NCBI RefSeq assembly: GCF_023017165.1
Contig: NZ_JALKBW010000001.1
Span: forward strand, 1,984,001-2,048,000
Direction: 5' to 3'
DNA: 64,000 nt
Origin: Gordonia alkaliphila
GTDB taxonomy: Bacteria; Actinomycetota; Actinomycetes; Mycobacteriales; Mycobacteriaceae
Of the stretch, positions 7,266 to 16,151 are shown one piece after another (positions within the stretch are counted from its first letter, which is position 1; each line of letters opens with the position of its first letter). The position numbers were made by a program, and so were the translations under genes. Under the pieces are notes generated by a model. The model did no database searches and had not been told where the DNA came from. It saw only the letters and a program-made list of their open reading frames with translations.

Positions 7266-10074
7266 TCCGCTGCTGCGGGCACTCCGCTTCGTGGGCCTGG
7301 GGGCCCGACCGGTCGCGGTCTCGGTGTTCTTCGGCGTCGCCGGTGCGCTCGCCGCGCTCGGGCTGGCAGCGCTGTCGGCCTGGCTGATCACCCGCGCCTG
7401 GCAGATGCCGCCGGTGCTGTACTTGTCGGTCGCGGTGACCGGCGTGCGTGCGCTGGGTATCTCCCGCGCCCTGTTCCGCTACCTGGAGCGGCTCGCCACC
7501 CACGACACCGCGCTCGGCGCGATGGCCTCGGCGCGCACCACGATCTACCGCGCGCTGGCCGGCGGCGCCCCCGCTTACTCGGTGAGCATGCGGCAGTCGC
7601 AGCTGCTGGCCCGCACCGCCGACGACGTCGACGACATCGGCAACGCCGTGATCCGCGGCCTCATCCCGATGGCCGTCGGTGCCGTGACGTCGGTGGCCGC
7701 GGTCGCCATCATGGCGATGGTCTCGCCGCTGGCCGCCCTGATCCTGGCGATCGCGTTGATCGTCAGCGGCGTGGTGGCGCCGTGGCTCGCCGCCCGCGGC
7801 TCGGCGCTGGTCCTGCATCGCAGCGCCCGCGCCCGCGAGGACGTGGCCGCCGAGTCCACGACCCTGCTGTGGCACGGACCGGAGCTCGCCGTCGCCGGCC
7901 GACGACAGGCCGTGCTCGACGACCTGCGCGCGGCCGACCGGCGCGCGGCGAAGGCGACCGACTCCGGCGCGGCCTGGCAGGTGGCCGGTACCTCGGCCAC
8001 GCCGCTGGCACTGGGCGTGAGCGTGGTGGCGGCCGCGCTGATCGCCGTCGACCTCGCCACCGGGCTGAGCGGTTCGCTGATGAACGTCTCGTCGGAGGAC
8101 ACCGCGTTCACCCCCATGCTGTTCGGCATCCTGGTGCTGCTGCCGCTGTCCTCGTTCGAGATGACCGGCCCGCTCACCGAGGCCGCCGTCGCGTGGCAGC
8201 GCGGACGACAGGCCGCGGCCCGGGTGATGGGTCTGATCGACGGCGCCGCGACCGCCGGGGCCGAGGAGACCGTCGACCCGGTGATCGATTCGGCGCCGGC
8301 GGCGCTGCACGTCCGGGACCTGCAGTGGGGTTGGGACCGCCCGCTCGGCCCGGACGACGGCCTGCGCCTGGACCTGCAGCCGGGCGAGCGCCTCGTGGTG
8401 GTGGGCCCGAGCGGCATCGGCAAGTCGTCGCTGTTGCTGACGGTGGCCGGACTGCTGGAGCCGCTCGGCGGCACCGTGGCGGCCGACCATCCCGGCGGTG
8501 CACCGGTCGGCCTGCGCGAGAGCACCTGCTACTTCGCCGAGGAGGCGCACCTGTTCTCCACCTCGGTGCGGGAGAACCTGCTGGTGGCCCGCGGCGATGC
8601 GACCGACGCGCAGGTGCGCGCCGCGCTGGAGGACGTCGGGCTGTGGGCGTGGGTCGAGGGTCTGCCCGAGGGCCTCGACACCGATCTCACCGGCGGCGGT
8701 TCGGCCCTGTCCGGCGGTCAGCGTCGTCGACTGCTGGTGGCGCGCGCGCTGCTGCATCCGGCGCCGATCGTGCTGCTCGACGAGCCCGCCGAGCACCTCG
8801 ACATCGAGGACGCCCGGGTGATGGTGGAACGGATCTGCTCCACCGGCGACGACGCCCTCTTCGGCCCGGAGCGGGTGGTGGTGATGGTGACCCACCAGCA
8901 CGCCGTCGCCGCCGGAGCGGCCGGCGCACGCCTGCTCAGCCTCACCGCGGCGGCCGCCAGTAGCCCGTCGCCCGGGGGCGGGCGGATTGACCGCGGCGTG
9001 TCCGCGGGTTGCGCGCCGATCACCGGGTGCGCACGCCGCGGAGCCGCCGCGCTGTGCGATCGCGGCAGGGTTCAGCATGGGTGCAGTCGACTCAGGAGGT
9101 TCCCCGTGCCCATCACCGATCGCCAGATCACCCTGCGTTTCCTGGCCGCCCCCACCGACGTCGCCACCCTCGGCGGCGGCGTCCGGGGCGGCCGCATCCT
9201 GGAGTGGGTCGACAAGGCCGCCTACGCGTGTGCGGCGGCCTGGTCGGGCGGCTACAGCGTGACGGCGTACGTCGGCAACATCAGCTTCGGGCGGGACATC
9301 TCCTCGGGCGACCTGGTGGAGGTCACCGCGACGCTGATCTACACCGGCACCAGTTCCATGCACATCGAGTGCACCGTGTCCTCGGCCGATCCGCGGGTGG
9401 GTACCTTCGCGCCGGCCAGTTCCTGTCTGCTGGTGTTCGTGGCCGTCGACGCCGACGGCGCGCCCACCCCGGTACGACAGTGGGCACCCATGCGGGCCGC
9501 CGACGTGGCCCGCAGCGAGTACGCGCAGCAGCGGTCGCAGGTGCGCTCGGCGATCGCCGCGGCGATGGAGCAGGCCGACTACGCGGCGCCGACGGCGGCG
9601 CTGGAGACCGGCACCCGGTTCCTGGCCGCGCCCACGGACGTGAACTGGGGCGGGAAGGCGCACGGCGGCCGGGTGATGAATTGGATCGACGACGCCGCCT
9701 ACCTGTGCGGGGTGCGCTGGTGCGCGGGGGAGGTGGCCACCGCGTACATGGGCGGGGTGCGCTTCTACCGGCCCATTCAGATCGGCCAAGTGGTGGAGTT
9801 GTCGGCGCGGCTGATCCACACCGGCCTGCAGACCCTGCACATCGCCGTCGACGTCCGCGCGTTCTGGCCGCGGGAGGGCGCCCAGGCCGCGCGCCTGGCC
9901 GCGCACAGCCTCACCGTGCTGGCCGCGCTGGACGAGAACGGGGATGCGACGACGGTGCGTCCGTGGGTGCCGCAGCTGCCCGGCGATGTGGCGCTAGATC
10001 GGCATGCGCGCGAGTTGATCGCCATCCGCGGTCGACGCGCCCCGGCGCAGACCCACCGCATGGTGACCATCTGA
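7255..10074 (+). CDS. cydC: CydC exporter subunit, open in frame into a thioesterase
   Basis: Residues 1 to about 565 are a normal CydC half-transporter: six membrane segments, Walker A GPSGIGKSS near 383, signature LSGGQRRRL near 484 and Walker B IVLLDEPAEHLD near 505. It forms the CydDC heterodimer with the upstream gene and starts at a GTG behind GGAAGGAG. Unusually, no stop follows. The frame continues through about 50 residues of Cys/Arg/Ala-rich sequence that looks like translated intergenic DNA, then runs directly into a 322-residue double-hotdog thioesterase. Either a 939-residue fusion is made, or the cydC stop was lost and the thioesterase is also started independently from its own ribosome site at 9094-9099. 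A base error near 8950-9090 could also explain it. Confidence 0.8.
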   Translation: MSRDPLLRALRFVGLGARPVAVSVFFGVAGALAALGLAALSAWLITRAWQMPPVLYLSVAVTGVRALGISRALFRYLERLATHDTALGAMASARTTIYRALAGGAPAYSVSMRQSQLLARTADDVDDIGNAVIRGLIPMAVGAVTSVAAVAIMAMVSPLAALILAIALIVSGVVAPWLAARGSALVLHRSARAREDVAAESTTLLWHGPELAVAGRRQAVLDDLRAADRRAAKATDSGAAWQVAGTSATPLALGVSVVAAALIAVDLATGLSGSLMNVSSEDTAFTPMLFGILVLLPLSSFEMTGPLTEAAVAWQRGRQAAARVMGLIDGAATAGAEETVDPVIDSAPAALHVRDLQWGWDRPLGPDDGLRLDLQPGERLVVVGPSGIGKSSLLLTVAGLLEPLGGTVAADHPGGAPVGLRESTCYFAEEAHLFSTSVRENLLVARGDATDAQVRAALEDVGLWAWVEGLPEGLDTDLTGGGSALSGGQRRRLLVARALLHPAPIVLLDEPAEHLDIEDARVMVERICSTGDDALFGPERVVVMVTHQHAVAAGAAGARLLSLTAAAASSPSPGGGRIDRGVSAGCAPITGCARRGAAALCDRGRVQHGCSRLRRFPVPITDRQITLRFLAAPTDVATLGGGVRGGRILEWVDKAAYACAAAWSGGYSVTAYVGNISFGRDISSGDLVEVTATLIYTGTSSMHIECTVSSADPRVGTFAPASSCLLVFVAVDADGAPTPVRQWAPMRAADVARSEYAQQRSQVRSAIAAAMEQADYAAPTAALETGTRFLAAPTDVNWGGKAHGGRVMNWIDDAAYLCGVRWCAGEVATAYMGGVRFYRPIQIGQVVELSARLIHTGLQTLHIAVDVRAFWPREGAQAARLAAHSLTVLAALDENGDATTVRPWVPQLPGDVALDRHARELIAIRGRRAPAQTHRMVTI
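9106..10074 (+). CDS. Acyl-CoA thioesterase with two hotdog domains
   Basis: Starting at GTG 9106, six bases after a perfect AGGAGG, this gives a 322-residue protein. Two homologous halves each open with the phrase RFLAAPTDV followed by a GG-(K/R)-hGGR-h-hxWhD core (residues about 7-30 and 168-190), typical of tandem hotdog acyl-CoA thioesterases (YciA/acyl-CoA hydrolase group). The likely reaction is hydrolysis of medium or long acyl-CoA in the cytoplasm. It shares one uninterrupted frame with cydC, but the ideal ribosome site argues for independent translation. Its link to the bd oxidase is unclear; it may simply be co-transcribed. Confidence 0.75.
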   Translation: MPITDRQITLRFLAAPTDVATLGGGVRGGRILEWVDKAAYACAAAWSGGYSVTAYVGNISFGRDISSGDLVEVTATLIYTGTSSMHIECTVSSADPRVGTFAPASSCLLVFVAVDADGAPTPVRQWAPMRAADVARSEYAQQRSQVRSAIAAAMEQADYAAPTAALETGTRFLAAPTDVNWGGKAHGGRVMNWIDDAAYLCGVRWCAGEVATAYMGGVRFYRPIQIGQVVELSARLIHTGLQTLHIAVDVRAFWPREGAQAARLAAHSLTVLAALDENGDATTVRPWVPQLPGDVALDRHARELIAIRGRRAPAQTHRMVTI

Positions 10075-10140
10075 CGCAACACGGGGCGCTAGCGCAGAAC
10101 GAACCCGGCGCAGGACGAGCAGAGAAAGAGAAGGGGCGGC

Positions 10141-10758
10141 TCAGCCGATGACGCGGCTGAGCTTCGCCGACAGGCGGGGGGTCAGTTCACCCTCGCCGTC
10201 GAGGCGTTCCTCGACATAGGCCAGATCGCCGTCGGGCACCAGGCCGTACAGGCGCTTCGCGGCGCCGGTGTGCTGGCCGGTCTCGGTGCGGATGGTGACG
10301 TCGGTGGTCAGATTCCACGACGTCTGGTTGAGCGGCCGGCCGTAGTACAGCTCGATGGAGCCCTCGGCGTGCGTCAGCATCAGTTCGATGGTGTCGTCTT
10401 CGCCGATGCGCCAGAAGCCGGTCTCGCGCAGATCCGGACGGACGTAGGCGCCGTCTTCATCGATCACCCAGGACCGCGACTGCCAGCACAGGTAGTTGCC
10501 GCCGTCGTGGCTGACGATGATCTGCTGCCCGAAGCGGTAGTCGTCGTGGGTCAGCGGGTGATGGCCCTCGCCCTCGCCCTCCCAGACGCCCACCATCGGC
10601 AGCAGGGCCAGCAGGCCCGGGTGCAGGTCGGGACCGAGGCGCAGGTTCGCCGTGTCGATCGGCAGCGGAAGGTCGCCGACGGCGGGGACGTTCTTGTCCC
10701 CGGTCTCGGCGGCGCGCTGCTCGGCGTCGGCGATGGCCTCGTTACCCGAGCGAGTCAT
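10141..10758 (-). CDS. Nitrobindin-type haem-binding beta-barrel protein
   Basis: A 205-residue protein related to M. tuberculosis Rv0813c and nitrobindins (THAP4-like fatty-acid-binding-protein fold). After a polar N-terminal extension of about 45 residues, the diagnostic GVWEGEGEG motif opens the ten-stranded barrel. The family binds ferric haem and handles nitric oxide or peroxynitrite; earlier annotations as fatty-acid binding rest on fold only. The start at 10758 (MTRSGNEA) overlaps by four bases (ATGA) the stop of a small upstream membrane ORF, suggesting translational coupling. The 3' end contains an 8-base hairpin (10139-10162) facing the convergent thioesterase gene. Confidence 0.8.
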   Translation of the reverse strand: MTRSGNEAIADAEQRAAETGDKNVPAVGDLPLPIDTANLRLGPDLHPGLLALLPMVGVWEGEGEGHHPLTHDDYRFGQQIIVSHDGGNYLCWQSRSWVIDEDGAYVRPDLRETGFWRIGEDDTIELMLTHAEGSIELYYGRPLNQTSWNLTTDVTIRTETGQHTGAAKRLYGLVPDGDLAYVEERLDGEGELTPRLSAKLSRVIG

Positions 10759-10853
10759 GACTCGTCGTTGACCAGACGGTAGAGGGTGTACAGCGCGAAC
10801 CAGATGATCAGCACGGAGGCTGCCCACAGAAGAACCTCGAAGAAGATAACCAC
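10755..10853 (-). CDS. Small single-pass membrane protein (32 residues)
   Basis: This GTG-initiated frame encodes 32 residues. It is almost entirely one hydrophobic helix with aromatic residues ([13 protein letters not shown], then a [13 protein letters not shown] stretch) and ends NDES. Its TGA overlaps the nitrobindin ATG as ATGA, the typical arrangement of a coupled gene pair. No function is known to me; a small membrane partner of nitrobindin or of the sulfur-carrier genes upstream is possible. The ribosome site is weak, so the start is uncertain. Evidence for coding is the hydrophobic pattern plus the overlap. Confidence 0.55.
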   Translation of the reverse strand: MVIFFEVLLWAASVLIIWFALYTLYRLVNDES

Positions 10854-10948
10854 GCGCTCATGATACCCCGCGCGCGTGGATCAACCGACCCGACCGGGTG
10901 CGTTATGGCGCACACCACCCTCGGTGTGCGGGGTCCGGGATGCACCGA

Positions 10949-10975
10949 ATCCCGCCTGCGGAAGGCAGACGGGAT
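10949..10975 (-). terminator. Hairpin after sseC
   Basis: Eleven-base arms (10949-10959 and 10965-10975) with one mismatch and a 5-base loop lie about 50 bases past the sseC stop. There is no U-tract, so termination is only possible. Confidence 0.35.
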
Positions 10976-11022
10976 CCGGGTCTTCGAGATCCGCTCGAGG
11001 AGCGGGAGTCTGTGACGCGAGA

Positions 11023-11328
11023 TTACCGCGCGACGGCGACATCCTGGCTGTGGATGCCCGGCGCGTCGGGGGCGATGGTCACGTCGCCGTTGCCCTGGGC
11101 ACTGAGCGCGCGGAGCGTCCAGGTGCCGGGGGCGGCGAAGAACCGGAAGTCGCCGGTGGCCGAGGCCACCACTTCGGCGGTGAACTCGCCGGTCGAGTCG
11201 AGCAGTCGGACGAAGGCGCCGGACACCGGGGTGCCGCCGCCGTCGACGACCTGTCCGGTCAGGACGGTCTCCTTCTCCACGTCGACGCCGGCCGGGATGT
11301 TCTGGCCCTGCTTGGGTGCTGCACACAT
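11023..11328 (-). CDS. sseC: SseC-like DUF1416 protein
   Basis: A 101-residue protein of the DUF1416 family (M. tuberculosis SseC2, Rv0814c). A short N-terminal segment with a cysteine (MCAAPKQG) is followed by a carboxypeptidase-regulatory-like beta-sandwich: VLTGQVVDGGGTPVSGAFVRLLD, given here as two parts VLTGQVVDGG and TPVSGAFVRLL, then a GDFRFFAAPGTWTLRAL strand pair. It sits 18 bases downstream of cysA2, as in mycobacteria and corynebacteria, so an operon with the sulfurtransferase is clear. A role in sulfur handling is inferred from that constant neighbourhood; no catalytic residues can be named. Confidence 0.85.
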   Translation of the reverse strand: MCAAPKQGQNIPAGVDVEKETVLTGQVVDGGGTPVSGAFVRLLDSTGEFTAEVVASATGDFRFFAAPGTWTLRALSAQGNGDVTIAPDAPGIHSQDVAVAR

Positions 11329-11346
11329 ATCAGTTGGTTCCTTTGC

Positions 11347-12174
11347 TCAGATCTCGACCGGGACGCCGACGAGGGAGCCGTACTCGACCCAGCTGCCGTC
11401 GTAGTTCTTGACGTTCTTCTTGCCCAGCAGTTCCTGCAGGACGAACCAGGTGTGGCTGGAGCGCTCGCCGATACGGCAGTAGGCGATGGTCTCCTTGCCG
11501 TCGTCGAAGCCCTTGGCCGCGTAGAGAGCGGTCAGCTCGTCGTCGCTCTTGAAGGTGCCGTCCTCGTTCGCGGTGGTCGACCACGGGATGTTGATGGCGG
11601 TGGGGACGTGGCCGCGCTGCTGCGCCTGTTCCTGCGGCAGGTGCGCCGGAGCGGCGATCTTGCCGGAGAACTCGTCCGGGCTGCGGACGTCGACCAGGTT
11701 CTTCACGCCGATCGACTCGACGACCTCGTCGCGGAAGGCGCGGATCGAGGAGTCGGCCGGGGCCGCGGTGTAGGTGGTGGCCGGGCGGCTCACGGTCTCG
11801 CCGTCGAGCGGGCGGCCGTCGAGCTCCCACTTCTTGCGGCCGCCGTCGAGCAGGCGGACGTCGCGGTGGCCGTAGATCTTGAAGTACCAGTAGGCGTACG
11901 CGGCGAACCAGTTGTTGTTGCCGCCGTAGAGCACCACGATGTCGTCGTTGCCGATACCGCGCTCGCCCAGGAGCTTGCCGAAGGCCTCGGCGTCGAGGAA
12001 GTCGCGGCGCACCGGATCCTGCAGATCCTGGCGCCAGTCGAGGCGCACGGCGCCCGGAATGTGGTTGAGGTCGTAGATGGAGGTGTCCTCGTCGACCTCG
12101 ACGAACACGACGTCGGGGTTGGTCAGGTTCTCCTGCGCCCACTCGGCGCTGACCAGCACATCTGAACGTGCCAT
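11347..12174 (-). CDS. cysA2: Thiosulfate sulfurtransferase (rhodanese), CysA2 type
   Basis: A 275-residue tandem rhodanese that moves sulfane sulfur from thiosulfate to an acceptor such as cyanide or a thiol. The C-terminal domain has the active loop AYCRIGERSSHTWF, with the catalytic cysteine in CRIGER; the N-terminal domain is the inactive copy. The whole protein closely follows M. tuberculosis CysA2/CysA3. ATG at 12174 (MARSDVLVS) is preferred over a GTG six bases upstream because AAAGGA is then correctly spaced. It leads the cysA2-sseC pair. Confidence 0.92.
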   Translation of the reverse strand: MARSDVLVSAEWAQENLTNPDVVFVEVDEDTSIYDLNHIPGAVRLDWRQDLQDPVRRDFLDAEAFGKLLGERGIGNDDIVVLYGGNNNWFAAYAYWYFKIYGHRDVRLLDGGRKKWELDGRPLDGETVSRPATTYTAAPADSSIRAFRDEVVESIGVKNLVDVRSPDEFSGKIAAPAHLPQEQAQQRGHVPTAINIPWSTTANEDGTFKSDDELTALYAAKGFDDGKETIAYCRIGERSSHTWFVLQELLGKKNVKNYDGSWVEYGSLVGVPVEI

Positions 12175-12328
12175 GTGCACAATCCTTTCGGTATTCCTGC
12201 GGTATTCGGGTACGACGAAGTACCCATCGGGTCTAGGGGGAGGAGCGCAGAGAAGGCGGTGTGGATCACGGCTCTCTGTGCATGTTGTCGAAACTACAAC
12301 AGCTCCGGCCGATCGCCGGTTCGACGAT

Positions 12329-13210
12329 TCAGAAGCCGCGGGGCTCGACGGTCCCGGCGGACCGCTCGCCGGCCAGAATCAGGTCACTTCCGCGGGAGAA
12401 AGTGCTGGTCGGCGGCGTGTCCCAGGCGAGGGGCAGAATCGGGAGCGTCGTGGAAAAGAGTTTAAGTACGTGTGAGCCAAACTCCGCCGGAACGTCGGCG
12501 GCGAAGTGCTCTTCGGGTCCGGTGTAGAAGTCGGTCGCCTCGATGCGGATCCGGCCGTCGACCAGTTCCACGCGCGCGGAGACGCTCACCTTGACCTTGG
12601 GGAAGCGGTATTCGTCGGCCGACGGCGGGTACTTGCCGTCCCGGGCGGGCGAACCGGGCAGCGGCACCGTCCCGCTCACCAGGATGCCGTCGGTGCGCTC
12701 GGCCAGGGTGCCGCCGGGACCGCCGCCGCCCACCTCGCCTTCCGGGGCGGGGGTGTTGAGGTAGAGGTCGACGATGTTCATCAGCCGACCCAGGTTCACC
12801 GAGTCGATGCGGGTCTCGGCGGTGAGCCGATCGAAGGAGATCGGCGAGGTCGCCGACATCTCCCACACGTCGCCGAGTACCGCGTCGTGCAGGTCGGCGT
12901 CGAGGGTCGCCGTGCAGTGACCGCGGTCGGCGCAGCCCTCGATCGGCGCGCCGCCGGCGCTGATGTGCACCAGCGAGTACTCGCCGCCGGCGGCCGACGG
13001 GAGGAACGGGAAACCGCTGAACATGACGTTCGGCTCGTAGTCGAGGGTCGGGGAGGCCAGCAGTGCGCGCGCCAGCCGGTGCTCGGCGCGGGAGGCGGCC
13101 AGCAGGTCGCCGAGAACGGCGATCACCAGCAGTGCGACGACGGCCACCACGGTCCACGCCGCCGTGCGCCGACCGCGCACGGACCCGGGGATGCGAGACG
13201 AGGAAGCCAT
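12329..13210 (-). CDS. lmeA: LmeA family DUF2993 exported lipid-binding protein
   Basis: A 293-residue protein with one N-terminal membrane anchor (residues about 18-40, [18 protein letters not shown]) and a DUF2993 domain. It is the counterpart of Rv0817c/LmeA (MSMEG_5785), which supports mannan chain elongation of lipomannan in the mycobacterial envelope. Sequence features fitting the family are [15 protein letters not shown] and an [10 protein letters not shown] segment. ATG at 13210 is chosen because conserved sequence begins there; the open frame further upstream is antisense to glnR. The exact molecular role, perhaps phospholipid binding on the outer face, is not settled. Confidence 0.8.
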   Translation of the reverse strand: MASSSRIPGSVRGRRTAAWTVVAVVALLVIAVLGDLLAASRAEHRLARALLASPTLDYEPNVMFSGFPFLPSAAGGEYSLVHISAGGAPIEGCADRGHCTATLDADLHDAVLGDVWEMSATSPISFDRLTAETRIDSVNLGRLMNIVDLYLNTPAPEGEVGGGGPGGTLAERTDGILVSGTVPLPGSPARDGKYPPSADEYRFPKVKVSVSARVELVDGRIRIEATDFYTGPEEHFAADVPAEFGSHVLKLFSTTLPILPLAWDTPPTSTFSRGSDLILAGERSAGTVEPRGF

Positions 13211-13301
13211 TGCCGCTATTGTGTCATTGGTAAGAACCAGGTGCTGCGGCCAGCGTCGATCGACAGCCCACAACGAAGACCACCTCGCGATCGGAGTGGT
13301 A

Positions 13302-14006
13302 GTGGACTTGTTATTGCTGACCCCAGAGGCCTCCGCGGAAGCGGTGCTGCCCTCCCTTTCTCTCCTCCCGCACCGCGTGCGCATCCTGCCGGCGGACACG
13401 TCGTCGCTGGTCGACGTCGACGACGCCGAAGTGGTGCTGGTCGATGCCCGGCGCGATCTGGCGGCGGCCCGCGGCCTGTGTCGACTGCTGCACGGCGGTC
13501 GCGCACTGCTGGGCGCGGTCGTCACCGAAGGCGGACTGGTCGCGGTGACCGCGGAGTGGGGGATCGACGACTTCCTGCTGCCGGAGACCGGTCCGGCCGA
13601 ACTCGACGCGCGACTGCGGCTGCTGGCCGCACGGGGCGGCGGCGGCGACGAGCAGACCGATCTGGTGACCCTCGGTGAACTGGTGATCGACGAGGCCACC
13701 TACACCGCCCGGCTGCGCGGGCGGCCCATCGACCTGACCTACAAGGAGTTCGAGCTCCTCAAGTATCTGGCGCAGAACGCGGGGCGGGTGTTCACCCGGG
13801 CGCAGCTGCTGCACGAGGTGTGGGGCTACGACTTCTTCGGCGGCACCCGAACCGTCGACGTGCACGTCCGACGGTTGCGCGCGAAGCTCGGCAGCGACCA
13901 CGAGGCGCTCATCGGCACCGTTCGCAACGTCGGCTACAAGGCGGTGCGGCCGGCCCGCAGCCGCGACGGCGACCCGGACTCGGGCGACGTCGACGACGTG
14001 GGGTGA
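13302..14006 (+). CDS. glnR: Orphan OmpR-family regulator GlnR
   Basis: A 234-residue two-domain regulator that controls nitrogen assimilation genes in actinobacteria. The N-terminal receiver-like domain (about 1-115) keeps the VLVDARRDL aspartate position, but GlnR receivers usually work without phosphorylation. The C-terminal winged helix carries the near-invariant stretches [15 protein letters not shown] and [17 protein letters not shown] at 13302 has GGAG five bases upstream and yields the conserved VDLLLL start; earlier starts would overlap the divergent lmeA gene. No histidine kinase lies beside it, consistent with orphan status. Its position equals Rv0818. Confidence 0.92.
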   Translation: MDLLLLTPEASAEAVLPSLSLLPHRVRILPADTSSLVDVDDAEVVLVDARRDLAAARGLCRLLHGGRALLGAVVTEGGLVAVTAEWGIDDFLLPETGPAELDARLRLLAARGGGGDEQTDLVTLGELVIDEATYTARLRGRPIDLTYKEFELLKYLAQNAGRVFTRAQLLHEVWGYDFFGGTRTVDVHVRRLRAKLGSDHEALIGTVRNVGYKAVRPARSRDGDPDSGDVDDVG

Positions 14007-14042
14007 CCTGCCGGAGAGGCGTCCGCGGGTTACGGTGAAACG

Positions 14043-14954
14043 ATGACCGACCACGCCGCACCTCGCCTCCTGCACGGCGCGCTGAGCGCCGCCGACCGCT
14101 CGGCCGTCGACGACCTGCTACGCCGGGCCGCCGCCCACGACGGGGTGGAGCCGCTCTCCGAACAGTTCCGGCTGGCGCTCGACGCCGCCGACGCCCTCCA
14201 CATGCGCTCCGAACACGGCTACGCCGGCATCGTGCTGCCGCCCGCGGGCGGGGGCGCGGTGGAGGCCGTGGTGGATCCGGAGTTCCGGGGCAACGGCGAG
14301 GGCGCGCTGCTGGTGGCGGCGGCCCTCGGAGAGGCCCGACACGCGGCAGGCGGCGTCGCCCCGCAGATGTGGGCGCACGGGGACCTGCCGGCTGCCTCCG
14401 GGCTGGCTCGCAACCTGGGCTTGGAGCGGGTGCGCGAACTGCTGCAGCTGCGCCGCGGTCTGCCGCCCGCTGATGCGTCGGCGGTGCCGCTGCCGCCGGT
14501 ACCCGAGCGCGACGACGTCGCGGTGCGTACCTACGCCGGACCCGCCGACGACGCCGAACTGCTGCGCGTGAACAACGCCGCCTTCAGCTGGCATCCGGAG
14601 CAGGGCGGCTGGGGGCAGCAGCAGATCGACGATCGGACGTCGGCGGACTGGTTCGATCCGGCCGGACTGTTCCTGGCCTTCGACGTCGCCGACCCGAGCC
14701 GCCTGCTGGGCTTCCACTGGACCAAGATCGCCGACCCGGCCACCGGCCTGGGCGAGGTCTACGTGGTGGGCGTCGACCCTGATCAGCAGGGCCGCGGGCT
14801 CGGCTCGCTGCTCACCCTGGTGGGCCTGCATCACCTGGCTCACCAGGGCATGAGCGAGGTGGAACTGTACGTCGAGGGCGACAACGTCGCCGCGCTCGCC
14901 ACCTACCGTGGACTCGGCTTCCGCTCGCACGCGATCGACGTCGCCTACCGCTGA
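14043..14954 (+). CDS. mshD: Mycothiol synthase
   Basis: A 303-residue tandem GNAT acetyltransferase that transfers acetyl from acetyl-CoA to Cys-GlcN-Ins, the last step of mycothiol synthesis. The N-terminal GNAT half is degenerate; the C-terminal half has an intact acetyl-CoA loop, VDPDQQGRGLGSLL, followed by VELYVEGDNVAALATYRGLGF. Family length is about 300-315. It lies 36 bases downstream of glnR in the same direction, as in M. tuberculosis (Rv0819). Its presence shows that the organism uses mycothiol. Confidence 0.93.
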   Translation: MTDHAAPRLLHGALSAADRSAVDDLLRRAAAHDGVEPLSEQFRLALDAADALHMRSEHGYAGIVLPPAGGGAVEAVVDPEFRGNGEGALLVAAALGEARHAAGGVAPQMWAHGDLPAASGLARNLGLERVRELLQLRRGLPPADASAVPLPPVPERDDVAVRTYAGPADDAELLRVNNAAFSWHPEQGGWGQQQIDDRTSADWFDPAGLFLAFDVADPSRLLGFHWTKIADPATGLGEVYVVGVDPDQQGRGLGSLLTLVGLHHLAHQGMSEVELYVEGDNVAALATYRGLGFRSHAIDVAYR

Positions 14955-15083
14955 GGTCTGCTTAGCAGGTTCGCCTGCCCGGTGTCAGCTGTTTGGATGC
15001 GCTTCACCTTCGCGACGGCTCGATCTCACCGAGCGTCGATAGCTTCGCCTTGTTGACGAAGCAATCGAAAGGTCTGCCCTCGC

Positions 15084-16151
15084 ATGTCTGCGATTTTTAA
15101 GCCCGCCGCTCGTACCACCGCCGTCGTGTCCGCGGCCCTGGCCGCCGGCCTCGTGCTGACCGCCTGTGGCGGTGGCTCCGACTCCACCACCATCACCGGG
15201 GAAGGTTCCACCGCGCAGCAGAAGGCGATGACGCACTTCGCCGACGTCCTCACCGACGAAGGCGGGTCCATCCTCGACTACACCGGCTCCGGCTCCGGCG
15301 CCGGTGTGAAGAAGTTCCTCGCCGGCGACGTCGACTTCGCCGGTACCGACTCGCCGCTGAAGGGCGACGAGATCGCGCAGGCCAAGGAGCGCTGCGGCGG
15401 CAACGACGCCTGGCACCTGCCGATGGTCGTCGGCCCGGTCGCAATCGCCTACAACCTGCCCGGCGTGGACAAGCTGAACCTCAACGCCGCCGTGCTGGCG
15501 CAGATCTTCGACTCGAAGATCGCCAAGTGGAACGACCCGAAGGTCGCCGCCCTCAACCCGGGCGTCGCGCTGCCGGACCTGGCGATCGTGCCGGTGCACC
15601 GCTCGGACAGCTCGGGCACCACCGACAACTTCACCCGCTACCTGCAGGACGCGGCGCCGCAGGACTGGCCGTACGAGCACTCCAAGGAGTGGGCGGGCAA
15701 GGGCGGCTCGGGCGCGGCCAAGTCGACCGGCGTCGGCGACACCGTGAAGAAGACCGCGGGCAGCGTCACCTACGTCGAGTGGGGCTTCGCCACCGAGAAC
15801 GACCTGAGGGTGGCGGCCATCGACTTCGGCGCCGGACCCACCGAGCTCACCGCGCGTTCGGCGGCCAGCGCCCTCGACGGCGTCACCTTCGCCGAGCCGG
15901 GCAGCAAGAACCTCGTGGTGAACACCGACGCGCTGTACTCGATGTCCAAGGAAGGCGCCTACCCGCTGCTGCTCACCCCGTACTCGGTGGTGTGCTCGGC
16001 CGGCTACGACAACGCCGACCTCGGACCCGCGATGAAGTCGGCCTTCACCACCATCCTCGAGAAGGGTCAGACCGGCCTCGAGGAACTGGGCTTCGTGCCG
16101 CTGCCGCAGGCCTACTCGGCCACCCTGCGCGGCACGATCGACGCGCTGTGA
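15084..16151 (+). CDS. pstS: Phosphate-binding lipoprotein PstS
   Basis: A 355-residue periplasm-side phosphate receptor of the Pst ABC importer. A lipoprotein signal with lipobox LTAC near residue 28 predicts acylation and anchoring outside the membrane. Phosphate-contact motifs are visible: GEGSTAQQKAM, GSGSGAGVKKF, and HRSDSSGTTDNFTRYL. It opens the pstSCAB operon and overlaps pstC by four bases. The 130-base upstream region contains GTTCGCC at 14969 and a GCTTCACC at 15001, which only loosely resemble RegX3/PhoP box half-sites; I do not claim a binding site. Confidence 0.95.
   Translation: MSAIFKPAARTTAVVSAALAAGLVLTACGGGSDSTTITGEGSTAQQKAMTHFADVLTDEGGSILDYTGSGSGAGVKKFLAGDVDFAGTDSPLKGDEIAQAKERCGGNDAWHLPMVVGPVAIAYNLPGVDKLNLNAAVLAQIFDSKIAKWNDPKVAALNPGVALPDLAIVPVHRSDSSGTTDNFTRYLQDAAPQDWPYEHSKEWAGKGGSGAAKSTGVGDTVKKTAGSVTYVEWGFATENDLRVAAIDFGAGPTELTARSAASALDGVTFAEPGSKNLVVNTDALYSMSKEGAYPLLLTPYSVVCSAGYDNADLGPAMKSAFTTILEKGQTGLEELGFVPLPQAYSATLRGTIDAL

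Noticed and set aside
2844..7391. A 1515-residue minus-strand open frame across cydABD.
   Set aside because: Antisense of four convincing genes; Arg/His/Gly/Gln-rich composition typical of a high-GC shadow frame.
13164..13301. Earlier ATG start for glnR.
   Set aside because: It would overlap the divergent lmeA start; GTG 13302 has a ribosome site and matches the conserved GlnR N terminus.
14955..15083. Possible RegX3/PhoP phosphate boxes before pstS.
   Set aside because: Only isolated GTTCGCC and GCTTCACC words are present, without the expected direct-repeat spacing.
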